In this document: piece by piece, positions 25,358 through 31,581 of the stretch
Layout of the letters: every line of letters starts with the position of its first letter
Position numbering within the stretch: position 1 is the stretch's first letter
Source of the DNA: a virus
Length of the DNA stretch: 43,626 nucleotides
Direction: 5' to 3' (one strand)
IMG/VR virus record: IMGVR_UViG_3300042691_037514
Span: 1 to 43,626 of that record
Made by a program: the position numbers and the translations under genes
Notes under the pieces: generated by a model
What the model was told of the DNA's origin: nothing
What the model saw: only the letters and a program-made list of their open reading frames with translations
Databases searched by the model: none

Positions 25358-26128
25358 TTGAATAGAGTCCTATTGGTATTAGCGATTTGCTTAGCTTTAT
25401 CGGCGATAAAGTCGTTTGGTTGCGAGCCGGGCAACCCCACGTTGAACTGCCACGATCCGCTTTACGTGGAGGTGCAGGGCAATGGTGTCTATACGGTCGC
25501 CCAAGAAAACGATGTGTCGAACCGGGTTAAGGCCCTTCAAAACGCGTGGCTTCGCGGCGGCATGAAGAAGATTGCTTACGACGTAGATCGTTCTTTAGAC
25601 GGGGTTATGAGAATCGCCATCAGAAACCTGCGCCATCACGGCTATCGTTTCGAGGCCACGGAAATGGAAATCGGATGGGAGCAACACCGCGGGGAAGTGT
25701 CGCGGCTGCTATCGGATAGGTCAGACCGCAAAATCACGGACTTCGAACCGCTCAGCCAGTTTTTAGCTACGGCCTTCTGGAAGCTCCACGAGACTTTAGG
25801 GGACACCATCGTAAGGGCTCTCCACCTGGACCTGATACTCACGTTCAATTTTACGATTAAATATGTCTTCTCATTCATGTGCGACCACCCAGAACAGGAA
25901 TTTTACTGGCACTTTGTGGGAGATGATCCGTCGCTTCCATTAGCTTGGAAGGGCCTGGCCCCCGCCACAACCTATGTTCTCGTGGCAATGGGTTGCAACC
26001 TGGCCACCTTCGGCGCCGGAATTTATTGGCTGTGCGGGCCGCTAGCGTATTTGGCAGAACTTTCTATGACGAGGTGGGGGGCGCCATATCTTTCGCCGAA
26101 AGTGTTCAACGCCGTTTGTTCAAAATAA
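25358..26128 (+). CDS. Exported protein with signal peptide, unknown
   Basis: TTG at 25358 follows AAAGGGG and gives a 256-residue product starting NRVLLVLAICLALSAIKSFG, a signal peptide. An upstream frame from 25181 would overlap the lipoprotein gene and lacks the signal. The mature part has conserved-looking cysteines and aromatic segments (FLATAFWKLHETLGDTIV, TFNFTIKYVFSF) and a possible membrane stretch (TTYVLVAMGCNLATFGAGIYWL). Not recognised. It may be part of the lysis or conversion set. Confidence 0.55.
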   Translation: MNRVLLVLAICLALSAIKSFGCEPGNPTLNCHDPLYVEVQGNGVYTVAQENDVSNRVKALQNAWLRGGMKKIAYDVDRSLDGVMRIAIRNLRHHGYRFEATEMEIGWEQHRGEVSRLLSDRSDRKITDFEPLSQFLATAFWKLHETLGDTIVRALHLDLILTFNFTIKYVFSFMCDHPEQEFYWHFVGDDPSLPLAWKGLAPATTYVLVAMGCNLATFGAGIYWLCGPLAYLAELSMTRWGAPYLSPKVFNAVCSK

Positions 26129-26152
26129 GAATTCACCCATGAATGGGCTGGA

Positions 26153-26187
26153 GGCGGGGGAGTTTCATCAGGGGGGACGCCCCCGCC
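26153..26187 (+). promoter_or_regulatory. GC stem-loop in the endolysin leader
   Basis: GGCGGGGG at 26153-26160 pairs perfectly with CCCCCGCC at 26180-26187 around a 19-base loop holding a G6 run. It ends 16 bases before the endolysin ATG, which has only a weak, distant GAAGG site. The stem could delay translation of the lytic enzyme. Confidence 0.4.
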
Positions 26188-26203
26188 GAAGGCTCACAAC
26201 GAT

Positions 26204-26656
26204 ATGAAAGAGATCATCGAGAAAATCAGCGCGGCCCACGGAGTAGATTCCACCCTCGTCATCGCGATCATCCATGTCGAGAGCTCTCTGAAGAGTAAAA
26301 CTTGCCGCTATGAGCCCGGATATCAATGGTTGGTTGACGTCGATTTCTGGGCGAAGAAGCAAGGATTCTCTTCCGCCACGGAGGAAGCTCTCCAGAAGTT
26401 CTCTTGGGGGCCGATGCATATCATGGGCGCCACCGCGCGGGACCACGGGTTTGACGGATTCATCCCCGATCTTTGCCAGCCGGAATTGGGAATCGAGTTC
26501 GGAGTTCGCCACCTAAAATCCCAACTCAAACGCTACAAGGGCAACGTGCTGGAAGCTATCTCGTCCTATAACGCCGGTCGAGAGATGTGTGACCTAACCG
26601 GATGCGAGGACGAGAAATACGTCATGAAGGTGGTCAATTGGATGCGAAAGAAATAA
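26204..26656 (+). CDS. Endolysin: soluble lytic transglycosylase
   Basis: A 150-residue protein matching the SLT lysozyme-like fold. The catalytic glutamate is E26 in IIHVESSLKS, followed by FSWGPMHIMGATARDHGF (GxMQ-type segment near 68) and AISSYNAGRE near 128 (AYNAG motif). It cleaves the glycan chain of peptidoglycan with formation of 1,6-anhydro-muramic acid. There is no signal peptide, so release needs a holin. It lies at the end of the lysis region. Confidence 0.85.
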   Translation: MKEIIEKISAAHGVDSTLVIAIIHVESSLKSKTCRYEPGYQWLVDVDFWAKKQGFSSATEEALQKFSWGPMHIMGATARDHGFDGFIPDLCQPELGIEFGVRHLKSQLKRYKGNVLEAISSYNAGREMCDLTGCEDEKYVMKVVNWMRKK

Positions 26657-26901
26657 CTCCGAAGTCCCAAACGGAGCGCATCCCCTCGGGCGACCTAAAC
26701 TATTTGGTGTGCATTAATTGCTGTGAACGCCTCGTGTGGCGACCCGGTGAGGACGGATTAACCCTCGTCGCCTGGTGCACCTGTAAGCAGGTCTATACCG
26801 CAAGGCCACTGCACCATCGAAGAATGTTCCTGTTCAGGATGAAGAAGGCCGACATGATGAACGTGAGGATGATTAGCGACGGGATAACTTTTAAGAAATG
26901 A
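26638..26901 (+). CDS. Small zinc-ribbon protein
   Basis: TTG at 26638 within the endolysin end gives 87 residues; an ATG at 26602 is an alternative. CINC near residue 31 and CTC near 59 could bind one zinc ion. The C-terminal part is basic and Met-rich. Position at the end of the rightward late transcript, before the terminator. No function can be assigned. Confidence 0.45.
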   Translation: MDAKEITPKSQTERIPSGDLNYLVCINCCERLVWRPGEDGLTLVAWCTCKQVYTARPLHHRRMFLFRMKKADMMNVRMISDGITFKK

Positions 26902-26956
26902 AAGTTTGGCGGGCACGGTGCCCGTCAGTTTGTTGGAGATGTTTGCGACGAAGATC

Positions 26957-26988
26957 ACAAAAGCCCGGCAATGGCGCTGGGCTTTTGT
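26957..26988. terminator. Bidirectional intrinsic terminator between convergent operons
   Basis: Arms 26957-26969 and 26976-26988 pair over 13 bases with one G-T wobble around a 6-base loop. ACAAAAG begins the left arm and CTTTTGT ends the right, so each strand has a U-rich 3' side. It lies between the end of the rightward late genes (26901) and the end of the leftward operon (26990). Confidence 0.85.
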
Positions 26989-26989
26989 A

Positions 26990-27196
26990 TTATTGGCACT
27001 CCATCTCAAGCGCCTTGGGGGCGCCGTTCATCCAGAATTTCATGACCGCCCTTTTCGCCCGCATCTCGCCCGGACACTCAATCGCGGTATCGACGGTATC
27101 GCGCATCTCGACGCGGACAAGTTGGCCAACGTGGTCTACGACGGCACCGCAGGAGGTGAGGAGGAGGGCTAAGGTAAAAAGTTTTATCTTACGCAT
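26990..27196 (-). CDS. Small lipoprotein
   Basis: A 68-residue protein on the minus strand, last gene of the leftward operon. MRKIKLFTLALLLTSC is a lipoprotein signal with lipobox LLTSC, cleavage before C16, Gly at +2. The mature part is charged and includes two more cysteines. It may coat the cell in lysogens or aid lysis. Its stop is just ahead of the bidirectional terminator. Confidence 0.65.
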   Translation of the reverse strand: MRKIKLFTLALLLTSCGAVVDHVGQLVRVEMRDTVDTAIECPGEMRAKRAVMKFWMNGAPKALEMECQ

Positions 27197-27228
27197 TTTT
27201 TCGTTTCCAATACACGAGTAACCTGCCG

Positions 27229-27318
27229 ATGCCGACCGACCACCCCAAGTGCGTGCGCTTCAACCCGCGCAGGAAGTGGTTATGCTCCAGGAATTGCTTC
27301 GGCCACAAGCCAAAGTAA
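27229..27318 (+). CDS. Possible micro-ORF with cysteines
   Basis: A 29-residue ORF on the plus strand in the gap between two leftward genes. It encodes a basic peptide with three Cys in a small knuckle-like pattern (C8, C19, C24). No good ribosome binding site and it runs against the operon, so it may be chance. Confidence 0.2.
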   Translation: MPTDHPKCVRFNPRRKWLCSRNCFGHKPK

Positions 27319-27331
27319 AGGCGGCCTAACC

Positions 27332-27583
27332 TCACGGCGTTTCCCTCATGCGCTTTTCAAACTCTGAAAGCGACACCCCGAAAAAATCCAATAGGCGTAT
27401 AGCGGTCACAAAAGAAAACCCCCGATAAAGTCCGTGCTTCATTCGGTGGAGGTAGCAATTACTCAACCCAGACATCCTAGCCAAATCGTTATAGCTCGCC
27501 TTTGGGTGACTCTCCATCCAGTCGATAAGCATTCCGCGCAGTAGTTCATTACACTTTGCGCGAGCTTCACCCTTTTGACTCAC
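27332..27583 (-). CDS. Helix-turn-helix regulator (Cro/CI type)
   Basis: An 83-residue protein, GTG start overlapping the previous stop (GTGA). ASYNDLARMSGLSNCYLHRMKHGLYRG near residues 29-55 is an XRE-type helix-turn-helix: a first helix, the turn Gly-Leu-Ser, and a recognition helix. No other domain. It could regulate the operator at 31524-31545 as repressor or Cro, though it lies at the far end of that operon. Confidence 0.68.
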   Translation of the reverse strand: MSQKGEARAKCNELLRGMLIDWMESHPKASYNDLARMSGLSNCYLHRMKHGLYRGFSFVTAIRLLDFFGVSLSEFEKRMRETP

Positions 27584-27948
27584 CTCTCCCCCGTTACTTT
27601 ATTTATCTTCTCCAGCGCGGCGCGGGCTGGTTGCTTAAATTCTTCTAGCGGAAGATTTTCCAGGTCTTCGTTCGTCATTGCCTCATACTTCTCCAACGCC
27701 TCGACCGCGAGCCTTAGGGCGGCACCGCGCTTTTCAGCCATCTCTAAAACCTTCTCACATTCGACAAGATGGGCTTTCAGGGCGGATAGCTCGGCGTTGA
27801 ATGGGGCGGCTTTGGCGGAAAGCTCTTGCTCAAGAATTGGGTTAAGTAACTCAATGGCACGCCCACAAGAAATTTCCGCGTTCTGTAAACGCTGAAAAAT
27901 ACCATTCGTGTTGGAGTGGTTTAGCACTCGCGTGAATTCCAGCTTCAT
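27580..27948 (-). CDS. Hypothetical coiled-coil protein
   Basis: A 122-residue protein that is almost entirely amphipathic helix (LSALKAHLVECEKVLEMAEK). AAGGAG lies 9 bases before the ATG. No signal peptide or enzymatic motif. It is coupled to the regulator gene downstream. Confidence 0.55.
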   Translation of the reverse strand: MKLEFTRVLNHSNTNGIFQRLQNAEISCGRAIELLNPILEQELSAKAAPFNAELSALKAHLVECEKVLEMAEKRGAALRLAVEALEKYEAMTNEDLENLPLEEFKQPARAALEKINKVTGER

Positions 27949-27961
27949 TTTGTGGGCTCCT

Positions 27962-28153
27962 TCACCATCGGTTCGGGGTTGTTTTAATTTCTTTCACTTC
28001 GTCGGCAGGGATGTATGTTTTCTTATCCCACTCGTCGGAAACAACGACAAAACCGGGAACAAAATCAATGTTCTTGGTGTAACTTCCGCCGGGCCTGCCC
28101 TCGTGAAGAAATTTCTTAACTGTCCCATCTTTCATTACCAGCTCGATATTCAC
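27962..28153 (-). CDS. Hypothetical small beta-rich protein
   Basis: A 63-residue protein with GTG start after GGGGGAG and overlapping the previous stop. Predicted small beta barrel (IELVMKDGTVKKFLHEG, then FVVVSDEWDKKTYIPADEVKEI), ending TTPNRW. Resembles short phage proteins with a DUF-like beta domain but not identified. Confidence 0.55.
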   Translation of the reverse strand: MNIELVMKDGTVKKFLHEGRPGGSYTKNIDFVPGFVVVSDEWDKKTYIPADEVKEIKTTPNRW

Positions 28154-28431
28154 CCCTTCTCCCCCTCACTCGTTTCACTCGCGGCGAAATAGAAGCTAGC
28201 GTGCGCCCCGGTATTATAAGCACAACAACCGCACCCGGTTGATTCGCCTTCAGCATCGCCCGCGGTCGCTGGCTTCTCGCCACGCCAGTCTTTTTTGTAA
28301 AATTTAAGTGCCTCCTCCGCCGCCCTGAGACGTTCGATAAGCGGGCCGATGGAAGCTACTGCCTGGCCGTAATAAACGTTCGGCTCTTTAAGCAGCGCCT
28401 CCAGCTTTTTCAATTCCTCATCCGATATCAT
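28150..28431 (-). CDS. Hypothetical phage protein
   Basis: I chose ATG at 28431, preceded by AAGGAG and overlapping the upstream micro-gene by 4 bases (ATGA). A longer frame upward overlaps it. The 93-residue product begins MISDEELKKLEALL, has IGPLIERLRAAEEALKFYKK, and ends with a GCGCC segment. This helix pattern is common in small phage proteins of nuclease-methylase operons. Confidence 0.55.
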   Translation of the reverse strand: MISDEELKKLEALLKEPNVYYGQAVASIGPLIERLRAAEEALKFYKKDWRGEKPATAGDAEGESTGCGCCAYNTGAHASFYFAASETSEGEKG

Positions 28432-28538
28432 CGGGGCTCCTTGATCATCCTGTAGATGTCGGCCGCAATCCACCCCAACCCGAAACCAGCAATACAAAAA
28501 ATCAACTTGATAACCCACACAGGTATTTCTTGCTCCAT
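28428..28538 (-). CDS. Single-pass membrane micro-protein
   Basis: A 36-residue ORF with GGAGG upstream of its ATG. It begins MEQEIPVWVIKLIFCIAGFG and has one membrane helix (residues 7-27), then IYRMIKEPR. Its stop overlaps the next start by ATGA. This 4-base pattern and the ribosome site make it a credible gene. Confidence 0.5.
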   Translation of the reverse strand: MEQEIPVWVIKLIFCIAGFGLGWIAADIYRMIKEPR

Positions 28539-28561
28539 TACGTTCCTCCAAAATTATCGCG

Positions 28562-28595
28562 GGCGGGACTCACTTGATGCCTAGTCGTGACCGCC
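28562..28595. repeat. Dispersed hairpin with TTGATGNCTAG loop, copy 1
   Basis: GGCGG (28562-28566) pairs with CCGCC (28591-28595), and TCAC pairs with GTGA inside; the loop contains TTGATGCCTAG. A second copy with a different stem but the same loop core is at 32627-32658. The gap (28539-28704) is otherwise noncoding. Confidence 0.45.
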
Positions 28596-28666
28596 GAGAG
28601 AGTTCCCACCCAATAAAGGGGATGGGTTCGTTATTCCCACCAATCTCGCCGCCGCCCGCGTTTCAG

Positions 28667-28697
28667 TCGAGCCTATCCATCTCCATGAAAGGCTCGA
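28667..28697 (-). terminator. Stem-loop just downstream of the SNase gene
   Basis: TCGAGCCT (28667-28674) and AGGCTCGA (28690-28697) form an 8-bp stem with a 15-base loop, 7 bases beyond the end of the leftward SNase gene. There is no T-run, so its role as terminator or processing site is uncertain. Confidence 0.4.
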
Positions 28698-28704
28698 AGG
28701 AAAT

Positions 28705-29034
28705 CTAAACCCTCACCCCATAACCATTCTCAATCAGCCAATCGCTTGCGTCTTTCCCCGCTACGGTGACGTTGGCTACCCATCTACCGTAAGGATCGCG
28801 GCCCAAGACATCGACGGCGCAGAATTCCATAGTGCGCATAAATGCCGTCAATGCTTGCGCGGCTTGCTTCGCCTTCTCTTTAATTTGTGGGTCCGGGTCT
28901 TTTAGTTCCGGCGTGTTCACCCTCGCGAGTCTTATCACTTGCTGCGTGTACACGTTTAGCCCGTGGTCGATGAGTAGCACGACGGTATCGCCGTCAACGC
29001 AGCGGACGTGCTTAGTTTTATATCCGTATTTCAA
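28705..29034 (-). CDS. Thermonuclease (SNase-like)
   Basis: A 109-residue protein, TTG start after AAGGAGG and overlapping the VRR-NUC stop. It matches the staphylococcal nuclease fold: D14 and D16 in VDGDT, R35 in IRLARVNTPE with E43, and R84 in DPYGRW. These match the SNase catalytic arginine, glutamate and arginine. No signal peptide is present, so it is cytoplasmic. Likely function is host DNA or RNA degradation, or repair. Ca2+-dependent. Confidence 0.85.
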   Translation of the reverse strand: MKYGYKTKHVRCVDGDTVVLLIDHGLNVYTQQVIRLARVNTPELKDPDPQIKEKAKQAAQALTAFMRTMEFCAVDVLGRDPYGRWVANVTVAGKDASDWLIENGYGVRV

Positions 29035-29330
29035 CAGACCTCCTTAAGTTGTTTCTCAACCTCTTCCACCGATTTGGCGGTAAAGGCTATTCCGCCCTCT
29101 CGCCTAAACTCCTCGATAAACTTCTCCTGTTCGGGGCTCACTCTCCCGCCCGGCGCTTTTACTTCGATGGCCAAGGGCTTGCCGCGAAAGATGCCCATCA
29201 AATCGCAGATGCCGCGTTTGATGTGGCGGGAGCGGTACTTGCCGGGGTTCTGTACCTGAATCCAAAAGAAGATGCGATGGAGTTCGAGCCACTGGCAGAT
29301 CTGCGTTTTGATTGTTTGCTCGGGGGTCAT
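29031..29330 (-). CDS. VRR-NUC domain nuclease
   Basis: A 99-residue protein overlapping the methyltransferase stop (ATGA). Conserved VRR-NUC features: an N-terminal helix with TIKTQICQWLEL, then RGICDLMGI (G-x2-DL), and AIEVKAPGGRVSPEQEKFI (ExK plus GRxSPEQ). The family cuts branched DNA structures (Fan1-like, phage resolvases). A stand-alone form of this size occurs in phages. It lies next to an SNase and a methyltransferase. Confidence 0.85.
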   Translation of the reverse strand: MTPEQTIKTQICQWLELHRIFFWIQVQNPGKYRSRHIKRGICDLMGIFRGKPLAIEVKAPGGRVSPEQEKFIEEFRREGGIAFTAKSVEEVEKQLKEVC

Positions 29331-29845
29331 GGGCGGGCCTCAATAATCACAACAGTCAGCCCAAACGGTGGCCTATCTCCTTTTGGCGGAACGTGCCTAT
29401 CTATGGGCCACCCAAACCGGGGGCGGCCGGCGAGGTTAATTGTTGTGACCCCACGCCCCCGATCCCTTACGGGCTCAATCCAGCTTTGCCACCACCTTTG
29501 TTCGCTTCGGTTATTGGGCAAAAGCATTACAACCTTCGCACAGCCCCGCGATTTTCTGGTTTCTAAAAACGCTTTTTCCACCCACGCGCCAATATTTGAG
29601 TAAGGGGGATTGCACCAAACAACCTCGCCCCGCCACGACTGCACTAAACCATCTGACTTGAGGTCAAAAAACTTAGCGCACCTTGTGTTTCTTTCCGATG
29701 CGGCTACATCAAGGGTGAAGCCGTGGGTTGAGTGCAACGGTAAATAAATCTCATCGGGGGTGATTCTTTCATCTACGCCGTGGTCTGGTCCGCGCTTTCG
29801 CGTTTGTTGGGGATGATTTTTGGACCTAAAACCAACCAAACTCAT
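29327..29845 (-). CDS. Phage N6-adenine DNA methyltransferase
   Basis: A 172-residue protein. TLDVAAS at 44-50 and WCNPPYSN at 77-84 (NPPY catalytic motif IV) are typical of Dam-like phage methyltransferases (DNA_N-6-adenine-methyltransferase family). HGVDERITPDEIYLPL near the start matches the family's opening segment. It methylates adenine N6 of a short site, perhaps protecting from restriction. Overlaps the next gene by 4 bases. Confidence 0.85.
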   Translation of the reverse strand: MSLVGFRSKNHPQQTRKRGPDHGVDERITPDEIYLPLHSTHGFTLDVAASERNTRCAKFFDLKSDGLVQSWRGEVVWCNPPYSNIGAWVEKAFLETRKSRGCAKVVMLLPNNRSEQRWWQSWIEPVRDRGRGVTTINLAGRPRFGWPIDRHVPPKGDRPPFGLTVVIIEARP

Positions 29846-30099
29846 TCCCCCACCTCAAACCCCAACGCGTGGGCAAAACTTACAAAAACAGTTCGCGGTA
29901 ATTGGAGTTTCTGGCTCTCCCATGCCTCCTCCAACTGCTTAAGCGTGATGGTGCGGGTGGGGTGTTCGATCTCCCAATCGTCGGCGAGAATATCGTCTTG
30001 GCAAAAGGTCAAAAGGTCGTCGCCATGGAATTTCGCCGGGAACGGCCAGTCCGGCCTTTGAAAAGGCTTCCCACTCTTCACCGCTTCAATGAGGTTCAT
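29842..30099 (-). CDS. DUF2829-like small protein (Tad2-type family candidate)
   Basis: ATG 30099 is preferred over an upstream in-frame start. The 85-residue product begins MNLIEAVKSGKPFQRPDW and contains DDILADDWEIE, the hallmark of the DUF2829 family, whose member Tad2 sequesters the signal molecule of the Thoeris defence system. It then continues with a QLEEAW helix not in the core domain. Similar small proteins are abundant in phages and most are untested, so anti-defence activity is inference. Confidence 0.6.
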   Translation of the reverse strand: MNLIEAVKSGKPFQRPDWPFPAKFHGDDLLTFCQDDILADDWEIEHPTRTITLKQLEEAWESQKLQLPRTVFVSFAHALGFEVGE

Positions 30100-30337
30100 T
30101 TTTTTTACCCAACCAGTTGTAGTTCCCCGTTTCTTTGTCCCAGGTGACTTCAATTAGTGTTCCGGCATCAGCGTGTCGCAACACCCCGTCTATCCAATCA
30201 TTCGTCGGATATCCCTTCGGGTAATCTCTCGTTACTTGCACGAGCGCGTTCTCCACCGAAGTAAATTGGTTGTGCTCATAGAGCAGTTGCGCTACCCGGT
30301 TAAGCTTTCCGTATATTGCGGCGTTAAAAATACTCAC
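30086..30337 (-). CDS. Hypothetical phage protein
   Basis: GTG at 30337 follows GGGGGAGAGG and gives 83 residues. An alternative start at 30370 overlaps the previous stop (GTGA) but lacks a binding site. Sequence includes FNAAIYGKLNRVAQLLYEHNQ and ENALVQVTRDYPKGYPTND. Mixed alpha/beta, no motif recognised. Overlaps the DUF2829-like gene by 14 bases. Confidence 0.5.
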   Translation of the reverse strand: MSIFNAAIYGKLNRVAQLLYEHNQFTSVENALVQVTRDYPKGYPTNDWIDGVLRHADAGTLIEVTWDKETGNYNWLGKKNEPH

Positions 30338-30366
30338 CCTCTCCCCCTCACCCTCTCCCATATGGA

Positions 30367-30558
30367 TCACCAGCCGTCGCCGTAGCCGTAGCCGTCGCCG
30401 TAGCCGTCGCCGTAGCCGTAGCCGTCGCCGTCGCCGTTGCCGTAGCCGTAGCCGTCGCCGTAGCCGTCGCCGTCGCCGTAGCCGTAGCCGTCGCCGTCGC
30501 CATTGCCCGATCCGAACGAGTTATGGCTATCCTCGAATTCGCCCGTTACTTTTCCCAT
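30367..30558 (-). CDS. Gly/Asp/Tyr low-complexity protein
   Basis: A 63-residue protein. After a 19-residue unique start (MGKVTGEFEDSHNSFGSGN) the rest is built from GYGDGD units encoded by a degenerate 6-base repeat. AGAGGA precedes the ATG, and the gene overlaps the next by 13 bases, so it fits the operon. Such Gly-rich runs may be flexible or Ca2+-binding. Function unknown. Confidence 0.55.
   Translation of the reverse strand: MGKVTGEFEDSHNSFGSGNGDGDGYGYGDGDGYGDGYGYGNGDGDGYGYGDGYGDGYGYGDGW
30373..30499. repeat. Hexanucleotide tandem repeat (GCCGTA / GCCGTC units)
   Basis: About twenty 6-base units of GCCGTA or GCCGTC follow each other with a GCCGTT variant. They encode Gly-Tyr or Gly-Asp pairs in the minus-strand gene. 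Every unit keeps the frame, so length changes would alter repeat number without a frameshift. Confidence 0.85.
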
Positions 30559-30848
30559 TTATCCTCTCGACACCCGATGGACGCTACAACCGTCATGTAG
30601 TGAAACCGCACCACCTCGTCGCCACACGGATCAAGCTTCGTGTTTACGGTAGGGCCATTGCTGGCGATTTCACCCAAACCCTTCGTGGTGCCCCACGCGC
30701 GGATAACGGATGCTTTGTGTAGTTCGCACTCGTAACCCCGCCGATAAAGACGACCAACCATTACCCAGCCGCGCTGAAGGATAACGATTTGAAGACCTAA
30801 ATCTTCTTTTGTGGCGACTCGTTTTGTTTTCGTGTCACCAATGTTCAC
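30546..30848 (-). CDS. DUF6948-like phage protein
   Basis: A 100-residue protein, GTG start overlapping the leader stop (GTGA) after TTGGAGG. The central segment VILQRGWVMVGRLYRRGYECELHKASVIRAW, followed by LGEIASNGP, LDPCGDEV and VVASIGCREDKWE, resembles DUF6948, an uncharacterised family in phage small-gene operons. Function unknown. Confidence 0.6.
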   Translation of the reverse strand: MNIGDTKTKRVATKEDLGLQIVILQRGWVMVGRLYRRGYECELHKASVIRAWGTTKGLGEIASNGPTVNTKLDPCGDEVVRFHYMTVVASIGCREDKWEK

Positions 30849-30919
30849 TTTTTACCTCCAAAATTATTCATCACATCACCATTCCACACGCCATACAAAT
30901 TCAATTTCGCTTTAAGCAT
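30845..30919 (-). CDS. Micro-ORF leading the DUF6948-like gene
   Basis: A 24-residue ORF starting at 30919 just after AGGAGGAGG. It ends in the 4-base overlap with the start of the next gene. The strong ribosome site and coupling indicate it is translated, probably as a leader. Confidence 0.4.
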   Translation of the reverse strand: MLKAKLNLYGVWNGDVMNNFGGKK

Positions 30920-30943
30920 TCTCTTTCCTCCTCCTAATCTCTT

Positions 30944-31276
30944 TCACCGCCGATTAGTGTCACGATTCTTGAACACCCCGTGAGTCCCCGACCAATCGAT
31001 CTCGAATCTATCCTTCGGCCCGTCGAGGCATTCTCTTAGAAATAAGTGGCCGCCGCCGATAGACTTATTCTCCGATACGAGCATTTCGGCTCGCGTGCCT
31101 TTCTCGCTAGCGCCGCAAACTGAAATCGCGCCTTGGTGGACCACGCAGGAGGTCCAGCGGCAGTTGGGAATTGGTGCCCCCTTCGCGTTCACGCAGAGCA
31201 CGACCGCGATGAAGACGAGGATTGTTAAAACCATCATGTAAATAAATTCGTTGGTTGGCTTGGCTTCGTCGGTCAT
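30944..31276 (-). CDS. Membrane-anchored hypothetical protein
   Basis: A 110-residue protein. An N-terminal cytoplasmic stretch is followed by a membrane helix (YMMVLTILVFIAVVLCV, about residues 13-29), then a beta-rich, Cys-containing part (C39, C44, C54, C83), probably periplasmic. Its ATG overlaps the upstream stop. Function unknown. Confidence 0.55.
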   Translation of the reverse strand: MTDEAKPTNEFIYMMVLTILVFIAVVLCVNAKGAPIPNCRWTSCVVHQGAISVCGASEKGTRAEMLVSENKSIGGGHLFLRECLDGPKDRFEIDWSGTHGVFKNRDTNRR

Positions 31277-31485
31277 TTTTTCCCCGAATATTTCTTGTTC
31301 ATCTTTCTAACCCACATAAAAAAGATCGCGCTTACACTGAGTGTTCCGCCGGACAACCGCTCGATGGTTTTCTCTAGCTCAACGTAATCCTTTTTGTCGC
31401 AGTACAGGCCGACACGGTGTGAGTCCTGGATTTGGTACTCCATTAACTCTTCTACCAGTTTTTTCAGGTCTATTTCGTCACCCAT
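31273..31485 (-). CDS. Hypothetical first gene of the leftward operon
   Basis: A 70-residue protein. The start at 31485 follows AAGGGGG and lies 46 bases from the predicted leftward promoter start. It is mostly helical (LKKLVEELMEYQIQ) with a short hydrophobic segment (LSVSAIFFMWVRKM). Not recognised. Confidence 0.55.
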   Translation of the reverse strand: MGDEIDLKKLVEELMEYQIQDSHRVGLYCDKKDYVELEKTIERLSGGTLSVSAIFFMWVRKMNKKYSGKK

Positions 31486-31516
31486 TAGGCCCCCTTGTGT
31501 GGTGTGCTGCGTCTAG

Positions 31517-31545
31517 TTGACACGGTATACTTACTTGAGTATACC
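31517..31545 (+). promoter_or_regulatory. Rightward promoter PR overlapping an operator
   Basis: TTGACA at 31517-31522 and TATACC at 31540-31545 are spaced by 17 bases, near consensus for sigma70. It points to the Sak4-like gene at 31582, whose GGAGG site lies at 31573-31577. Confidence 0.75.
31524..31545. promoter_or_regulatory. Operator: 8-bp inverted repeat
   Basis: GGTATACT at 31524-31531 and AGTATACC at 31538-31545 form a perfect inverted repeat with a 6-base spacer. It covers the -10 regions of both divergent promoters, the classic arrangement for a CI/Cro-type repressor. Confidence 0.75.
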
Positions 31546-31565
31546 TCTGCTCGGTAGGTTTTCAA
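31538..31565 (-). promoter_or_regulatory. Leftward promoter PL overlapping the same operator
   Basis: On the minus strand TTGAAA (31565-31560) and TATACT (31543-31538) are spaced by 16 bases. It directs the leftward operon starting at 31485. The two promoters overlap, so one regulator can control both. Confidence 0.65.
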
Positions 31566-31581
31566 GGGGAACGGAGGAAGT

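Noticed and set aside
30373-30499. CRISPR array
   Set aside because: Units are 6 bases with no spacers and encode a protein; not a CRISPR.
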